Source: Toxorhynchites rutilus septentrionalis
Lineage: Eukaryota > Arthropoda > Insecta > Diptera > Culicidae
Reading direction: 5' to 3'
Assembly: GCF_029784135.1 (NCBI RefSeq)
Contig: NC_073746.1
Span: forward strand, 4,794,136-4,858,135
Length of the DNA: 64,000 nt
Part shown: in pieces, positions 1 to 13,111 of the stretch
How the letters are laid out: every line of letters begins with the position of its first letter
How positions within the stretch are numbered: position 1 is the stretch's first letter
Position numbers and translations under genes: made by a program
The notes under the pieces: model-generated
Databases searched by the model: none
The model's input: the letters and a program-made list of their open reading frames with translations, nothing else
What the model was told of the DNA's origin: nothing

Positions 1-297
1 GACAGAGGCTACGCGCTATGGATCAACACAATAGCACAAGAATAGCTCACACGGTCACGTGATGATAATTCCCGTTAACGACAGCCACACGATGGCGATC
101 CCGTTATGCCGATGTTCAACAGCCGCCAAGGGCTGCAAGCTGCAAGAGCGCTGCTTCCTTTGTTCCACTTCACAAAAGGTCAATTCGAAAGCGGACAGCA
201 ATGACCTTCACTCGTACACTATACCAATCGCACAATAGTAAAAGTGACAACGCACAATAACGACACTGAACTTTACTCATCAAGAGTTGGATAGCGA
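1..297. other. Upstream flank of the BEL/Pao pol, no gag recognised
   Basis: An in-frame TAG at 292-294 sits just before the first ATG of the pol piece. I could not recognise BEL gag protein, an LTR or a primer-binding site here. It may be a decayed or internally deleted gag or unrelated sequence. Confidence 0.35.
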
Positions 298-2208
298 ATG
301 ATGGCACGGGATTGTTCTTCGAAATTCAGATGTAGAACGTGCTCGAAAAAGCATCACACACTCCTGCATCCTGGATTTCCTGGTTCTGGTTCCTCTCCTT
401 CTCCCACAATGGATAACCCATCAGCATCTGGAGATACATCGAACTCCGGTGGATTAGGGTCTAGTTCGGTGACATCAATTTCGACAAACTTGGCATCGGG
501 TTCTCATGATACGCACGTCTTTCTTCGTACCGTGCTGTTGAAGGTGAAGGACAAATGGAATAGGCCCCACTTCGCAAGGGCAATGTTGGATAGCGGTTCC
601 CAGGCAAATCTGATGTTAGAAAATCTGTGCCAATTGCTTAAACTTCCGCGACGCAACAAGAGGGTAGCAATTTCTGGCATAGGGCGATCGCATCATCAAA
701 CTGCTTGTGAGGTGTCTGCAATCATTGCTTCGAGAATTTTCGATTTCCATCAACCAATGGATTTTCTGGTGATGAATCGTATTACAGATGATCAACCTTC
801 CACATCGATTCATTTTCAACAGTGGAAACCACCACCAGATATGGAGCTTGCTGATCCAGGTTTCGCCACTCCTGGTTCGATTGACATGGTTCTTGGGTCG
901 CAATATTTTTACGATTTTCATCGTTTGGATGGTGGCCGGATCCAGGTGCGAAAGGTTGGTAACTCATTGCCAATATTTATCAACACCGTCTTTGGTTGGG
1001 TGGCTGCTGGTGAAGTCGATCGGCAGAGACAGGATACACGGGTGAGCTGCAACGCAGCGTTTACGGATCCATTAGATGAAGCGATTGAAAAATTCTGGGT
1101 CATTGAAGAACTGTCGGGTAAAAAACTCCGCTCTCGGGAGGAAGAAGATTGCGAAATGCATTTTCAAAATACGGTGCACAGGGATGAATCAGGTCGCTAT
1201 GTTGTACGTTATCCAAAACGTGTAGACTTCCACCAATTAGTAGGCGAATCGGAAAGCACAACACTCAGAAGATTTCAACATCTGGAAAGGCGTCTGGAAA
1301 AAGATGAAGATTTAAGAAAATGCTACAATCAATTCATGGGAGAATACTTAAAGATTGGTCACATGAAACTGGTAAACAACGAGGTCCAGATGAATGAAAC
1401 GCGAACGGTCTGTTTTCTCCCACATCATCCGGTTTTTAAGGAATCCAGTTCGACAATCAAGGTCAGGGTAGTTTTCGACGGCTCAGCAAAAACATCAACG
1501 AATTACTCCCTCAATGATGCTCTTCTAACGGGTCCGGTTGTGCAGGATGAATTGGTAGATTTAATGGTTCGCTTCCGAAAACATTCCGTTGCTGTTGTAG
1601 CGGATGTAGAAAAAATGTATCGCCAGATTCGTGCCCACTCTGAGAATGCAGCTCTCCAACGAATATTTTGGAGATTTAATCAATCCGATCCTATCCAACT
1701 GTATGAGCTTCAGACAATAACTTACGGTTTGTCTCCATCCTCATTTTTGGCCACCCGGGTTCTTCAGCAGCTTGCTAACGATGCTGGAGAAAAATATAAA
1801 CTAGCCGCAAAGGCACTGAAAAACTATTTTTTCATGGATGACTTCCTATCAGGAGCCGATAACGTCGAAAATGGTATACTACTGAGAAACGAAATGCAAT
1901 CAATAATGGCAGAAGCAGGATTTCCCCTACGAAAATGGAATTCAAATCAACGTGCCGTTCTAGAAGACTTGAATCATGGTGAAACCGATCCGTCAACAAC
2001 ACTTCATCTAGTGTCAGAAACGACAGTCAAAACTTTGGGAGTCGTTTGGGAGACGGAACCAGACTTACTATGCATTGATGTACGAGCCACAACTAACAAC
2101 GATGATTGGACGAAACGAAAAATTTTTTCTGCAATTGCCCAACTTTACGACCCGCTCGGGCTCGTGTCACGATATAACCGTGGGCAAAAATCGAGATGCA
2201 ACGATTAG
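298..2208 (+). pseudogene. BEL/Pao pol fragment: protease and reverse transcriptase
   Basis: This 636-codon open frame is the front of a BEL/Pao pol polyprotein. A CxxC...HH...H zinc knuckle typical of the gag end lies at residues 12-24. The retropepsin-type protease has its catalytic triplet DSG at residues 98-100 rather than DTG. The RT domain occupies roughly residues 390-560, with a VVFDGSA motif and the catalytic FMDD (D514, D515). The frame breaks just after the conserved LYDPLGL segment that joins RT to RNase H in this family; small indels between about 2165 and 2196 shift the continuation to frame 3. The first ATG follows an in-frame stop at 292-294 and need not be a real start, because BEL gag-pol is normally one frame. 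The enzymes would act in the element's virus-like particle. Confidence 0.88.
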
Positions 2209-3005
2209 GGCCGGCAGGTATCGGATGGGACGATCCCGTGCCAAAAGAAATCGCAGCACGGTGGAGAGAATTTTATGCCCAGCTAGCAGTTTTGAAAAAC
2301 TTTAAAGTACATCGTTGCTTTCTAGCACCACAACAAAAGGACGTGCAGTTTCACGTATTTAGCGACGCCTCTGAAGCAGGCTATGTTGCGTGTATCTACG
2401 CTCGATCATCGACCAGTGAGGATGGCAAAATAAACATACAGCTCATCGCTTCGAAATCACGCGTAACACCACTAAAACGACTCAGCCTTCCACGATTGGA
2501 GCTATGTGCTGCACTATCAGGAGCGAAACTCTACGCTAAGGTCTCTGCAGCGCTGTGAATGGAGGGAATTCCTTGCTGGTTCTGGTCAGATTCGATGGTT
2601 GTCCTGCACTGGATTCGAGCTCCACCCAATACATGGCAAACATTCGTAGGCAACCGCACTGCAGAAATTCAACTCCTCACACACGGACACACTTGGAACC
2701 ACGTGAAAGGACCTGAAAACCCTGCTGATCACATTTCACCTGGGCTACTGCCGAACGATTTCGTCTCACTTGAGAGCTGGCGTGTGGGTCCAGCTTGGCT
2801 GCATAAGAAGGAAGACGAATGGCCGAAACAAACACAGCAACACCCACCTGACGATGGAATTACTGAACGACGTAAAACAGTGCTGACATTAAATGTCCCC
2901 GAACCATTCCACTTGTTCGAACGTTATTCCTCCTTTCAGCGTCTGGTGACTGCAAACTGCAAAAGATTCATTGGTCAAATGTGCGCAATCAGAAGTTTTC
3001 TCTGA
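2196..3005 (+). pseudogene. BEL/Pao pol fragment: RNase H and connection
   Basis: This is the frame-3 continuation of the pol polyprotein. It holds an RNase H-like region with FSDASE at the first catalytic site (about residues 50-55), a LPRLEL segment with the second acidic residue, and FWSDS after the stop as the third. A TGA at 2556-2558 interrupts the domain in frame, between LELCAALSGAKL and WSDSMVVLHW. The frame then runs to 3003-3005, where a further frameshift near 2985 moves the coding signal to frame 1. The two halves read as one domain. RNase H would degrade the RNA strand of the RNA-DNA hybrid during reverse transcription. Confidence 0.82.
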
Positions 3006-4350
3006 GGAGATCAAATCCCTCAGAAAGAATCAAATCGTGTCGAAAAAATCTTATCTCAAATTGTTACATCCATTCCTTGATGAGAAAGGCATACTTTGGG
3101 TTGGTGGCCGGCTCAAGCATTCCACACAACATTACCAGACCAAGCACCCTTCAATTCTGCCATACAAACACCCACTATCGCGTCTCATCGCAGCGCATTT
3201 CCACACCCAAACCCTACACTCAGGTCCCCGCATGATCCTGGCATCCATGCGTCAGCAGTTCTGGCCAATCAGAGGTACGACACTCGCGAAGCAAATCTTT
3301 CATAATTGCGTCAGATGTTTTCGCCACAACCCTGTTCCTATACAACAGCCTGTAGGGCAACTACCGACAGCACGCACTATCCCTGGCAGACCATTCACGA
3401 TCACCGGAGTAGACTACTGTGGTCCAGTTTATCTCAAGCCCGTACACCGCCGAGCAGGTTCAAGAAAGGCATACATTGCAATTTTCGTTGGTTTTGCAAC
3501 AAAGGCAGTCCACCTTGAACTCGTATGCGACTTATCGACAGAGTCCTTCCTAGCCACCCTACGTCGATTCATCGCTCGTAGAGGTACACCGGCGGAAATA
3601 CACTCTGATAATGGAACCAATTTCCAAGGAGCAAAAAACCAACTGGCTAAACTTTACCATTTCCTGCAAAACAAAAATCATCAGCAAACAATAGCTAACA
3701 ACTGCACAAATTCGGGAATAAAGTGGAGCTTTATTCCACCAAGAGCACCTAACTTTGGCGGCCTGTGGGAGGCAGGCGTGAAAACAGCGAAAAAAACCTT
3801 GTCGAAAACAATTGGCAACACTCAACTGTCTTTTGAAGACTATTCCACAGTTCTTACCCAAGTTGAGGCCAATATGAACTCACGGCCTCTCACATCATTA
3901 TCCGACGATCCCACCGAATTAGACGTATTGACTCCAGGCCATTTTCTGACTGGCTCATCTTTAAACTGTCTGCCAGATCCAGATTATACGACCGTTCCAA
4001 CACATCGTCTCAAGCATTTCCAGCAACTACAAAAAATAGTGCAAGATCACTGGGCAAGATGGAAGAAGGAATACCTGGCTGAGCTGAATAACCAACGTAG
4101 AAGATCAAACCGACCAATACCCATCAACGTTGGCCAGGTAGTATTGTTGCAGGACGACCACAAATCTTCCATATCCAGGCCATTGGCGAGGATTGAACAC
4201 ATTCATCCAGGAGAAGATGGAATTGCCCGTGTTGTGACGGCGAAGACAACAAATGGAACATACAAGAGACCCGTTTCTCGGATTTGTCCACTACCGTTTT
4301 CCGAGCACAACAGCACACCACTAAACGAAGTCATCATCACGTCCGAATGA
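2971..4350 (+). pseudogene. BEL/Pao pol fragment: integrase
   Basis: This 459-codon frame is the integrase end of a BEL/Pao pol. A His-Cys zinc-binding region (HFHTQTLH followed by CVRC) precedes the core. The core has the catalytic triad D148 (GVDYCG), D213 (HSDNGTNF) and E267 (GLWEAG), followed by the NSRPLT segment near residue 308 and the BEL-specific C-terminal domain (HFLTG, then W-rich, then NVGQVV and a KRPV segment). The triad is intact, so the domain itself looks whole although it is cut off from the RT by upstream breaks. Its role was joining of cDNA to host DNA in the nucleus. The ATG at 2971 is only the first Met in the frame; real homology begins near 2985. Confidence 0.9.
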
Positions 4351-4483
4351 GTGAAAAGAGAACACAAATAGGGATATGGTTTTAAAATTCATTTATTATC
4401 ATAAACACTTGTTAACATTCTAATGTGATCACCACTGCACTATGTACTCTGTAAATATGTAAACAAATTTAGGTGGCCGGCTA

Positions 4484-5010
4484 TGTTGACGTTTCTATAG
4501 TGTTCAATGAGAGATGTGAGCCGTTTAAGTAGATCCAACTGAAATGCACTATAGTTGCGATAATATGGGTAAAAGCTTAACTCTAGATTTTACGCAATAC
4601 GTATAATAATTGCGTACAATGGAATAAAGCAGGCATTGTGCTTTGCAAGAGCTTTAGGGCACTTTTTGAATTTAATCGTTTTTTGTTTCCGTTAGAGTGC
4701 AGTTCGGCCACCGTTAATTAAGTGTAAAAATTATATGTATTTATGTATGAAGTTCAATTAAATGTAGTAATAGTCTGTTAGTGTATAGTCTAAAATTGTA
4801 ACAAAATGTGTAGTCATTGGTGCTAACAGTGTTCTTAATTGAAAAATCGAACAACGAAATTCGCTTCATACTCTGGGAGAGATTTCGCGAAGTGAACAAA
4901 AGCTACTAGCAAATCGCTTATTTTGCTCATTTTGTGTAATTTTCGTTTCCCCTCGAGCTGTAGACGCGAGGAATAGTTCACTTACATTGCTTCTGTCATT
5001 ACAATCAACA
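4484..5010 (+). repeat. Probable 3' LTR of the BEL/Pao element
   Basis: After the pol stop comes about 130 bp of 3' leader ending in GGTGGCCGGCTA, which resembles the purine/G-rich tract before a BEL 3' LTR. A TGTTGAC start follows at 4484. An AATAAA-type poly(A) signal lies near 4622. An ACA-type end occurs near 5010. The 5' LTR is outside the window, so neither edge can be confirmed here; the right edge could lie anywhere in about 4800-5090. Confidence 0.4.
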
Positions 5011-6649
5011 CATCGAGCCGAGTCATGGCAAAGTAGGCGTAATCATACTGTTTCACGCCATATTGTGTAGCGAAAATCAAGCTGGGTCACCATTGCACAA
5101 GGAAAATAATTCTTCTGTTGGGATGCTATGTTTCGTTTTCCAGCCGCAAAACATGTCTCCACCAAAGATATCATTTTCGCAATACAACTGCAACTACACC
5201 TCATCAAGCAGTCGTCTCTTCTCGAAGCCTATCATACTAACAAAAAAGATTTTTTTAAAAGAGTGCAAAATGATTATAGATGGGTGTATATTAAGTCGCT
5301 TCAAACCACTTTGTTTTTTGGCTTTATGTTGGATACAACAGCGAGTTTTAAAACGGTGAATCTTCTGACAGAATTAATTTGCTGCATAGGTCAAATTATT
5401 TGGTTTCCAAAATTCACTCGCCCATAAATAAACACATGAATAAAATCGAGAAAGGCAAGAGATAGAAAAGACAAAACAATAAACAATAGAGTATTGTAAC
5501 TATTGGGGATAGGAATAGAAGATATAAAGAATTTATAGCAGTCACCAATTACCCAAAAGAAAGACCCCATCATTATTCATTTGGAAGCCTTGGAGGATAA
5601 ACCAATTTTTAAAAACCCAAAAACCAATTTCCGATCTACTGTGAAAATATTGTATTGAAATAGTGTATTGTAGTTAGAACTGAGAAATAAAATAAAGATG
5701 TGTAATTAGGCGTTTTAAAGTGAACGAAGTGTTTTCAAATTTCAATACCATCCGAGTGAATGCGAGGGATGAATCAATTCAAAGGGCAAGGTATTCATCT
5801 CAACAAGGTTTGGAATCACGGAATCCAACACACAACAGTACAACGTAGAATTTTTCTTTCTGCGAGTATCGGCACCGAGAAAATTAGCAACAAAACTATG
5901 AAATGATTCCAAGAAAAGTTCACTATCGACCAGCAGAGATCGAGGTGAGCTAGACGAAAAGTTGATTGTCGATCCTATACCTCGGTCGAGGCTCAACGTG
6001 TTGAGGTACTCTATACGCCATCCAAAGAATCGAGTTTTCACCTTTGAAAGAGTTTTGCAGGGACCTGAAGAAGTGATAATCATACCAAGGTTTGTATGAG
6101 GACCATCTCAAAGGGCGGTTTTTTTCCTATTTTTTTTTTGTTTTTTTTATTTGACTAAAATGTTGCAGACACATTCATTATCACCAAAAATGATTTTATC
6201 ATATTATTAATTTATAACATTTTTGTTCACCATTTTTTCATATTAAGCAATTTGATTGAAATTTTTTTTTAATAGAGCATACTTTTTCCATATCATTTCA
6301 ATAATAATTTTAAACATCGCGGAAAATACCAAATCAATCGGACCCACAGTTTCTTCGTTTTTTTTAAATTTCCAAGTAATTTTTGTTTAAACCCTTCTCA
6401 AGAGTAATGCAAGATGCAAAATATAAAAATGTCTTTTTCGAAATCGAATGAATGTGGCAATTCAATTTTAATATCGTAAACGATCGAAAGAAGGACAGAA
6501 GGAAACACTATACGATAAGAGCGAACTGTGTGTACGATCCTAAGCCAATAATCTCACCTATCGGTAGCGGGTGCAATAAAACCCAATGCAAAAAAAAAAA
6601 TAACGGAAAGGGAAGGGACCAAAAAGATATTTTTTATCGCGCTAGATTC
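5011..6649. other. AT-rich unassigned interval
   Basis: No gene recognised. It holds T- and A-rich tracts (for example 6118-6150 and 6590-6600) and a 113-codon minus-strand frame at 5742-6083 that matches no family I know. Possibly old repeat sequence. Confidence 0.3.
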
Positions 6650-7149
6650 TGTTGCCCGTTAGCCAGGAGTTGCATGTGGTCGATAAGGACCATGGATAAG
6701 CGATATAAGCGATAGATAAAGGACTTATATGCAAAGGAACAAGAACGTTTATAGTTTTTTTCTTTCTTTCAAACGTTAGATTTAAATTTAGGCTAGAATT
6801 AGGATAGAATAAAAGTGTATAAAAACTCCAGGTTCTCTGAATAAAGAAAGTAGTCTGTGGAAATGTGTCGTTACGAATACTTTCGAAAACCCATCGACTG
6901 ACGAGAGTTCTTCAGATCCAAGTCTTCCAACGTTCACAGCCATAGTTGTATAATTTGCGCTCGGAGTTCATGAAGATCTTGTACTCGTTGATCCTCCCGC
7001 TTAGTTGATATTCGATAGATTGATCAGATACCGTTCGTTGCTCGTTCCGTTGAGAATTAGTGCGAAAGCAGTCAATTCAGTTTGTTCCAGTAACTAGGAT
7101 AATTCTCACGACGCTTCTTCCTACTTCAATTTTGTAAAGTGCCAATCCA
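6650..7149 (+). repeat. Candidate solo LTR with 5-bp target duplication
   Basis: The interval starts TGTTGCCCG and ends ATCCA. The pentamer GATTC flanks it on both sides (6645-6649 and 7150-7154), as expected for a 5-bp target duplication. Inside are a TATAAAA-like box near 6818 and an AATAAAG poly(A)-like signal near 6840, in the order expected for U3-R of a plus-oriented LTR. An alternative right end is GGGCAAC at 7194-7200, which is the inverse of the start GTTGCCC but has no matching target duplication. No internal retrotransposon sequence flanks it, hence a solo LTR. Confidence 0.4.
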
Positions 7150-9213
7150 GATTCACAAAGGTTGATTCCCTCGCTCAACCGAGTTTGCGTATTGGGCAAC
7201 TTTTTTACAGTCACCGTTTAAGCAGATTTCAGATTAATGAGTTGAATGTTTTCTGGAAAATATATTTTTGTTTCATTCTAGGACAGTATATAAATTGTTC
7301 AGTATAATCCGTAATTGTCCTATATTTAGAAAGTAAAAAGGTCTCAAAAACAAAAGAAAAATAGTGAGTCAAAAGATTTTGTCCAATGTCCGTTTGTACC
7401 GAGGAACAGTGGGAGAATGAGATGGATTGTTCTTGTCTCTTTCCTTGTAACTGAGAATATTTTCTTCGCGAGCAGACATTGTGAAGGCTTCAGCTAACAT
7501 AGTTTCCTTCCTGTCAGATAAGCTCAAATTAAACCAGTCAGGTACGCGAGGGCATTTGCACAAAATCGTATATTGAGCCCAATTTTGGCATCGAACCGAA
7601 ACCGTACGGAGGAGACTTTCGATTTCGCAAATGGACAAAATGCATCCCTGAATATAGGAGCAGGAGATGTGATATATACTAAATACACGGTTTGGCACGT
7701 GAAATTCAGCAAGCAAATCATTTCAATCGTCGTTTCGTATCCTTTATGTTGTTTACGTTTACTGATCCGGAAGCTCCCTCTCTCTCTCTCTCTCTCTGGG
7801 TTTTGCGCTACGAATTTGTCACCGAAATTGGCATATCCTTTTCAGTTGTGGTAAATCAACAAACTATTTGAGTGAAAACGTTATGTAGTGCGAATCTGGA
7901 TGGGAGCTTTGAATGTAGTCTGTTAATTCTTGGATCAGACAAACAACGCTTTTACAAAGCAGTTGCTTTTGAACTCATAGATTTGTGGGATCCATTACGT
8001 GTAATATTATTACAAAATGAGTGTGAATAGATCCAGGATAGATGATGAGTCAAACAGGCCAGTCTCACAGGTTTTACAGCATGACTCGTGAACGGGGTTT
8101 GAATGAGAAAATGAGCCTAATGGGATGCAGTGATACAGAATACCGTTCCAAAACAAAAGTATCATCAAACAATAAGTATTCAAACCACGCTAATTGACAG
8201 ATATAATTGTTTATTAAACCTCAGCGAATGAATTTCAGATTGTTCCAAACCGGCTAACCAAATTTTCAGAAGATTCAAATAAAAGGTGTCGCTGACGATT
8301 TGATTGTATTGTGATTTTTTTTCAGGTCATTTTATGATAGAGTATAAGCAACATTTTGTGTTTTCAGTATTTTTCTTACATGTTGAAAAAATTTAATCCT
8401 GGTTTTGGTTAAGTATTTTTTTTATACTCATGAATAACACCAACTCGTAGAAAACATAGTAAAGTACTTGAAAAGTCTATTAAGTCGCCGAATACTAATA
8501 TTTTAGGTACTTTATGATCAATCTGTACTAAGAGCTATTCTTTCGTTCCGTCATGGTGAACTATAACAAAGTCTCCCCGACAAAACTTTTCACCCGATTG
8601 ACGTCCAATTAGTTCCAATAACAGACATGAACAATGAGTGATATTTTCCGCTTCTATTTTGTGAATATGTTTATATTAATATGATTTGTTCTGTTTTTTT
8701 CCGTTCCGTTGGGTGCTTGCCATACCAATTGACAGTCACAATTAAAAACTGAACAACTCTCGAGCTGATGGTGAACTTCATCTACGTAAAACTGCGAATT
8801 AAATATTGACGGACGGCTTTTGATTGTCTGGGCGTTGAAAATTGCTGGCCGAACGGAAGGTGAAAATGCGGAGCAGTCGGGGTAATTGGTTTCTAAATTT
8901 ATAGTGCCACTGATTACAAATAGTTCACGCTATCAAGCTTTGACGTATTGACATATTGCTAGTTGATACAGTTTTTTTTTCAAACGAACACAATGAAAAA
9001 TCGTTCTCAGCGTGTAGAAACAAAAATGTGCAATTATCATTGGCGTTTGAAAAGGTGGAACTCCACTAATAGTAGAAAAAATGTATTTTCCAGGGCATTC
9101 ATCTTGAACCGTCATGGATTTATTTAATTGAATGAATTAAATTCGTCAGAAATTCAACAACAAATATTCATCCAGAACTCCGCTGATAATTATCTTCTCC
9201 TAAGTTTACGACC
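7150..9213. other. Unassigned AT-rich interval with a CT microsatellite
   Basis: No gene recognised on either strand. A pure (CT)10 run lies at 7778-7797. The few frames of 60-115 codons overlap each other on both strands and show no family motifs. Confidence 0.3.
7778..7797. repeat. (CT)10 microsatellite
   Basis: Uninterrupted dinucleotide CT run of 20 bp. Confidence 0.95.
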
Positions 9214-9720
9214 ACTAATTTGACAACCTTGAAGGGGATCCAATGTTTATGAAATTTGTCAAGTGGCTTTTGGTGAGATTAAAATCAATGTTTACATTTT
9301 TTTCTTTTTTACATCTTTACATTTTTCACATTTTTTTTACAGAATTTACATTTTTTTTTCTAAGGTCGGAAAGACCGAGAAGAAAAGACTTTTTTCGAGT
9401 AGCAAGAATAGATCCTAAAAATCGGAAATCGGAGAGGAATAGACCGATCTTCTAATTATCGATCAAAGATCGCCACATCCTATCCACTATCACTAATTTG
9501 ACATCCTCGAAAGCTACCCAAATGTTGATATTATGTTTATAACTTTTGTCAGGTGGTGAGATTAGAATGTATACTGAAAAAAACTTCTAAGATCAAAAAA
9601 ATCAAAGGAAAAATATCGAACTTCTCGTTTTATTCGGGTACAATGAATCGATCCAAAAAATCGTAGATCAAAATGGAAAAGATCGATCTTCTGAAAATCT
9701 ATCCAAGATCGCCCAATGCT
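9214..9720 (+). repeat. Divergent two-unit tandem duplication
   Basis: Unit 1 (9214-9491) and unit 2 (9492 to about 9720) both begin ACTAATTTGACA. They share, in the same order, a TTTGTCA(A/G)GTGG block, GTGAGATTA(A/G)AAT, a CGAxxxTCGGAAATC-like block and a closing GATCGATCTTCT...AAGATCGCC block. The units differ by many substitutions and by a T-rich insertion in unit 1, so the duplication is old. No coding capacity. Confidence 0.75.
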
Positions 9721-12700
9721 AGTTTGTACCACCTTATTTTTCTAGTAACAGTAAAACAGAAGAAAATCGAACGATGATCACGAGCGTAATCATCAGGATT
9801 TAATTATTTATTACGTAGAACTTTTTTTTTATTTCCACCGCATAACAGTATTCTTTACAGCTACTCGTGAAGTTTAGCACATTTTATTCTGTGATTTTTT
9901 GTGTCCCTATCCTTCGCACAAAACAGGTATAGGTAAAACTTCTTTATAAAAGATCGCGTTTCACACCATCAGAGAACATAACATTTTTAACGGGCACTTT
10001 CGAGTTGCCTGTGCGATCTTTCAACGCTGCTCGATTCAATTGAAAAGGCGATCCAATCATATAACAAATGCAATCCATGATAGGGTATCCCTCTTAAGAA
10101 TCAATTAATTTATGTATGAATATATGTTCATATTAATTTATAGCCGCAATCAAGGCCATCATATTGTAATTTGATATATTCTCGCTAACAGAATTCTCTA
10201 CTCATATGAATAGAACCATTTAAAAATATTTTGGGGAAATTAACGTTGCAGTTTCTTATCGACACTTTATCTAACTATTCACTCTCATAGTAATATCGAT
10301 ATCGATATCGAAAAGGTAACTCAACTTTCACATTTTTTGTTCGTATCAGTGCCTTAGAATATCAACAAGTATTCACGAATATGATTTTATTTGAATGACT
10401 TCTTTTCAGCTAGAAACACACTTCCCTCATTATATTGAGGACAACCACAAACGAGTTCATTTTGTTCATATCGCTGATGCATGTACAAATTTGCTATAAT
10501 GAATGAATGCGGCCTTGAGTGGGGTTCATAGTTTCGCTGTTATTTATACTATGAATATCAAAATTGATATTCGTCACATTCGAAATGATGTTCGTTTTGG
10601 CAGTGAATTTAAGTAAAAATTCAGAAATAAAAAAGAGTCATACTGGACCATTTATAAAACAAAAGCGCCAGAGTTCGATAAAACGAACTTTTCAAGAAAT
10701 CACGAAGCTGTATTGCATTTGGAAGACTTAAGCAGCAGTCTTCCAAAAATTCAAACTAAATAAAAACCAACCGCACACAGCAGCCTCGGGTTAAAAGAAA
10801 AACAACAGCTGATATTCGTTTGGCTAAAATAAAATTCAATTCTGATGTCTTTAATAATCAAGATGAAAATGACACTGGGTGGAAAAATGAACTTCAAAAC
10901 ATATTGTAGAACAAAAGTTCATTTGCTCATATTCACTGATTGTTTGGATTGTCATTTTGATTTTCGTCTAGAATATAGGAGGTTTTCGATGCAACCTAGC
11001 CCGAAAATCTATGCATTTGAGCTTAGCGAAGACGACTTTTTTCAACACTGGTTCGTATGCAAGACGCTGCGCATAGCTAAGAAGGTAATAGCAGCAGCAA
11101 AAGCGGTTCTTTGCATACGCTGCAAACCAAATTAAAGATCAACTTTTCGACGAGACTTACAGACTTTTTTACTTACATAAGTATACAAGGAGAAAGAGTC
11201 GACCGAACAGCGGACAACATATAAGCAGCAGCCCTTGGTCGGAAGTTCTGGGAATCCACACAACTCCTTACAGCATAATCTTCAGAAGCAGTGCCTCACC
11301 TATTCGGAAAACTGTAGCGACCGTACTGCGGATCCGAGTGGGCAATAGGATGTAATACCAGAACCTCTTTCCGAGGTACAAGACAGTGAAGGAACTGGGC
11401 GTCCCGGGTCTGCATTCGAGAGTATATAAAAACGTGATTTATACGATACTTTATGATTTACTTTGCATAATTATCACTGGGAGAAAGAGAAAGAGAGAAA
11501 TGAATTATAATTTTTAATTAACACAAAATTTTACATTAATTCATATTTACATTTATACACCACCGCGGTTGTTGTCGGTAAGAATTGTTTATTCACGTCG
11601 CGCAAATAGTGGCCCACTCGAACAGATGGCCCTGCGGTGGGCGACACTTGGGCGGGAAAAGGAGGCGGATGTTCCATCTTACGATGAGTTCGTGCGATGA
11701 TATGGCGTCATAAAACTCCGAGAAGGCTACTGTTGCCCCTATTTAACCGAAGAGAATACAGAATAACAGATTTCAATAATTACTGCAGTGCAGTTTGGAG
11801 AATATTTGTGCGTATTATATTGAGTGTTGATTAGACAGTAGGGATTTATCAAATCGGTCAAAATCGTGGCGAAATTTGGTCCAACGAAAGTCAGTATATT
11901 CTCTGATCGAATTTCCACTAGATTACTGCCCTAATCGCTCGAGTGTATAATCCTCATTTTCCTCGCAGGCTAAAGAAAATTAATTTTCGTCTAATCACGG
12001 CGAAAAAAGAATTACCGCCGGCGAACCCAGTTGATCGGTATTTTATTAGACAAATTTTTTCATTACATTCTTTATAGCTTCATCAATGTTTAAGGAATGG
12101 ACTCCTCCGCGGGCATCAACCAGATAATAAACCTCGGCACTCGAGGGAGAAAACCCCTTTTTTGTTGCTGTTGTGTTCGTATGTGTATGTATGCTTGTGT
12201 CTTTCCGGAGGTAGTTTCCGTTTAACCAGCGGCCACATCGAAAAATTTCGCGTGGTCCACCAGCGGCAGACGCGTTGTGTTTATTAAATGAAAAATGCAT
12301 AGCCAATCTCGTAAAAAATTCACCAGCTACTGTTTAAATTCAATAAATAAATACGACGTAATAAGAAAACTTGGGCGGTGGATTTCTGTTTCTGTGTTCT
12401 TTTTTTTTTTTTTTGCATTCCATGCGCGGAGAGAAACAGACGAGAAGACGGGAATTGGAATCGCTAGCGGCCCGCAAATATTGTTTGGATAGCGGGCGAA
12501 GTTACGCCCGGAGACGAAAGCTTTCGCCTGTAATCACCAGCGTCCTTTATCACAATTAACCCTAATCTCTGACTTCCCACGTTCTGTAATTAATAATTTA
12601 TCTCCAAATACCAGTGAATTTTAGCAGGAAATTCGGGGCTATCCAGTTGCGAGGAATTTGGAGAATTAGTGGGAGGAATGCGGAGGAAACTTTAAACAAA

Positions 12701-13111
12701 TGGAGTGATAGAATTTTTGGCATTTTTCTGCTCGGCTAATTATAACATTCTTCTAGTAAATTTAGCGGAGTAATGAAGGATTACTGGAAATGTGAGGATT
12801 AGAATAGAGCGAAGTCACAGTAAAAATGTGATCAAAATTAATTTTGAAAATATGTGCGAACACGACATTTTTATAGATTTCTACTCTTACACGTTTAATC
12901 AGCTTAATTTCATATAGACGGTCCTATAAAAAAAAGCATTCATACTGTGAAAAGCGATGAAATCTGTAATCAGTAAATACTTAAGCAAGGTTATAGGAGC
13001 ACAGCTATTATTTATCCACACTGCAAGCTATGAAAACATTGCTACCATATTAAGTACACGGAATTCATCATAAAACCCCACATTCGATATCGTATTTCGG
13101 CGTTATTTTAA
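9721..13111. other. Unassigned interval, no gene recognised
   Basis: Contains a short run of the palindromic hexamer ATCGAT at 10295-10311, a GA-rich stretch near 11480-11500 and a TATATAAA box-like string near 11422 with no recognisable transcript. The stretch 11200-11760 is more GC-rich than its neighbours, but I see no ORF or known repeat in it. Confidence 0.3.
10295..10311. repeat. Short ATCGAT tandem repeat
   Basis: About three copies of the self-complementary hexamer ATCGAT in a row. Confidence 0.85.

Larger units (their letters stand above)
298..5010 (+). mobile_element. Degenerate BEL/Pao LTR retrotransposon (3' part)
   Basis: The pol order is the BEL/Pao one: gag-type zinc knuckle remnant, DSG aspartic protease, RT with FMDD, RNase H, H2C2 zinc finger, DDE integrase. 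The coding capacity lies in three pieces, broken by small indels near 2165-2196 and near 2985 and by an in-frame TGA at 2556-2558, so this copy cannot make a full polyprotein. No gag reading frame is visible in 1-297 and no 5' LTR is in the window, so the element is either cut by the window edge or internally deleted. The 3' limit is approximate and rests on a probable LTR at about 4484-5010. Confidence 0.88.

Noticed and set aside
5742..6083. 113-codon minus-strand frame as a possible gene
   Set aside because: No motif, no recognisable family, no neighbouring coding signal; such lengths occur by chance here.
11420..11432. TATATAAA box as a core promoter
   Set aside because: No downstream ORF or transcript signal; AT-rich DNA produces such strings often.
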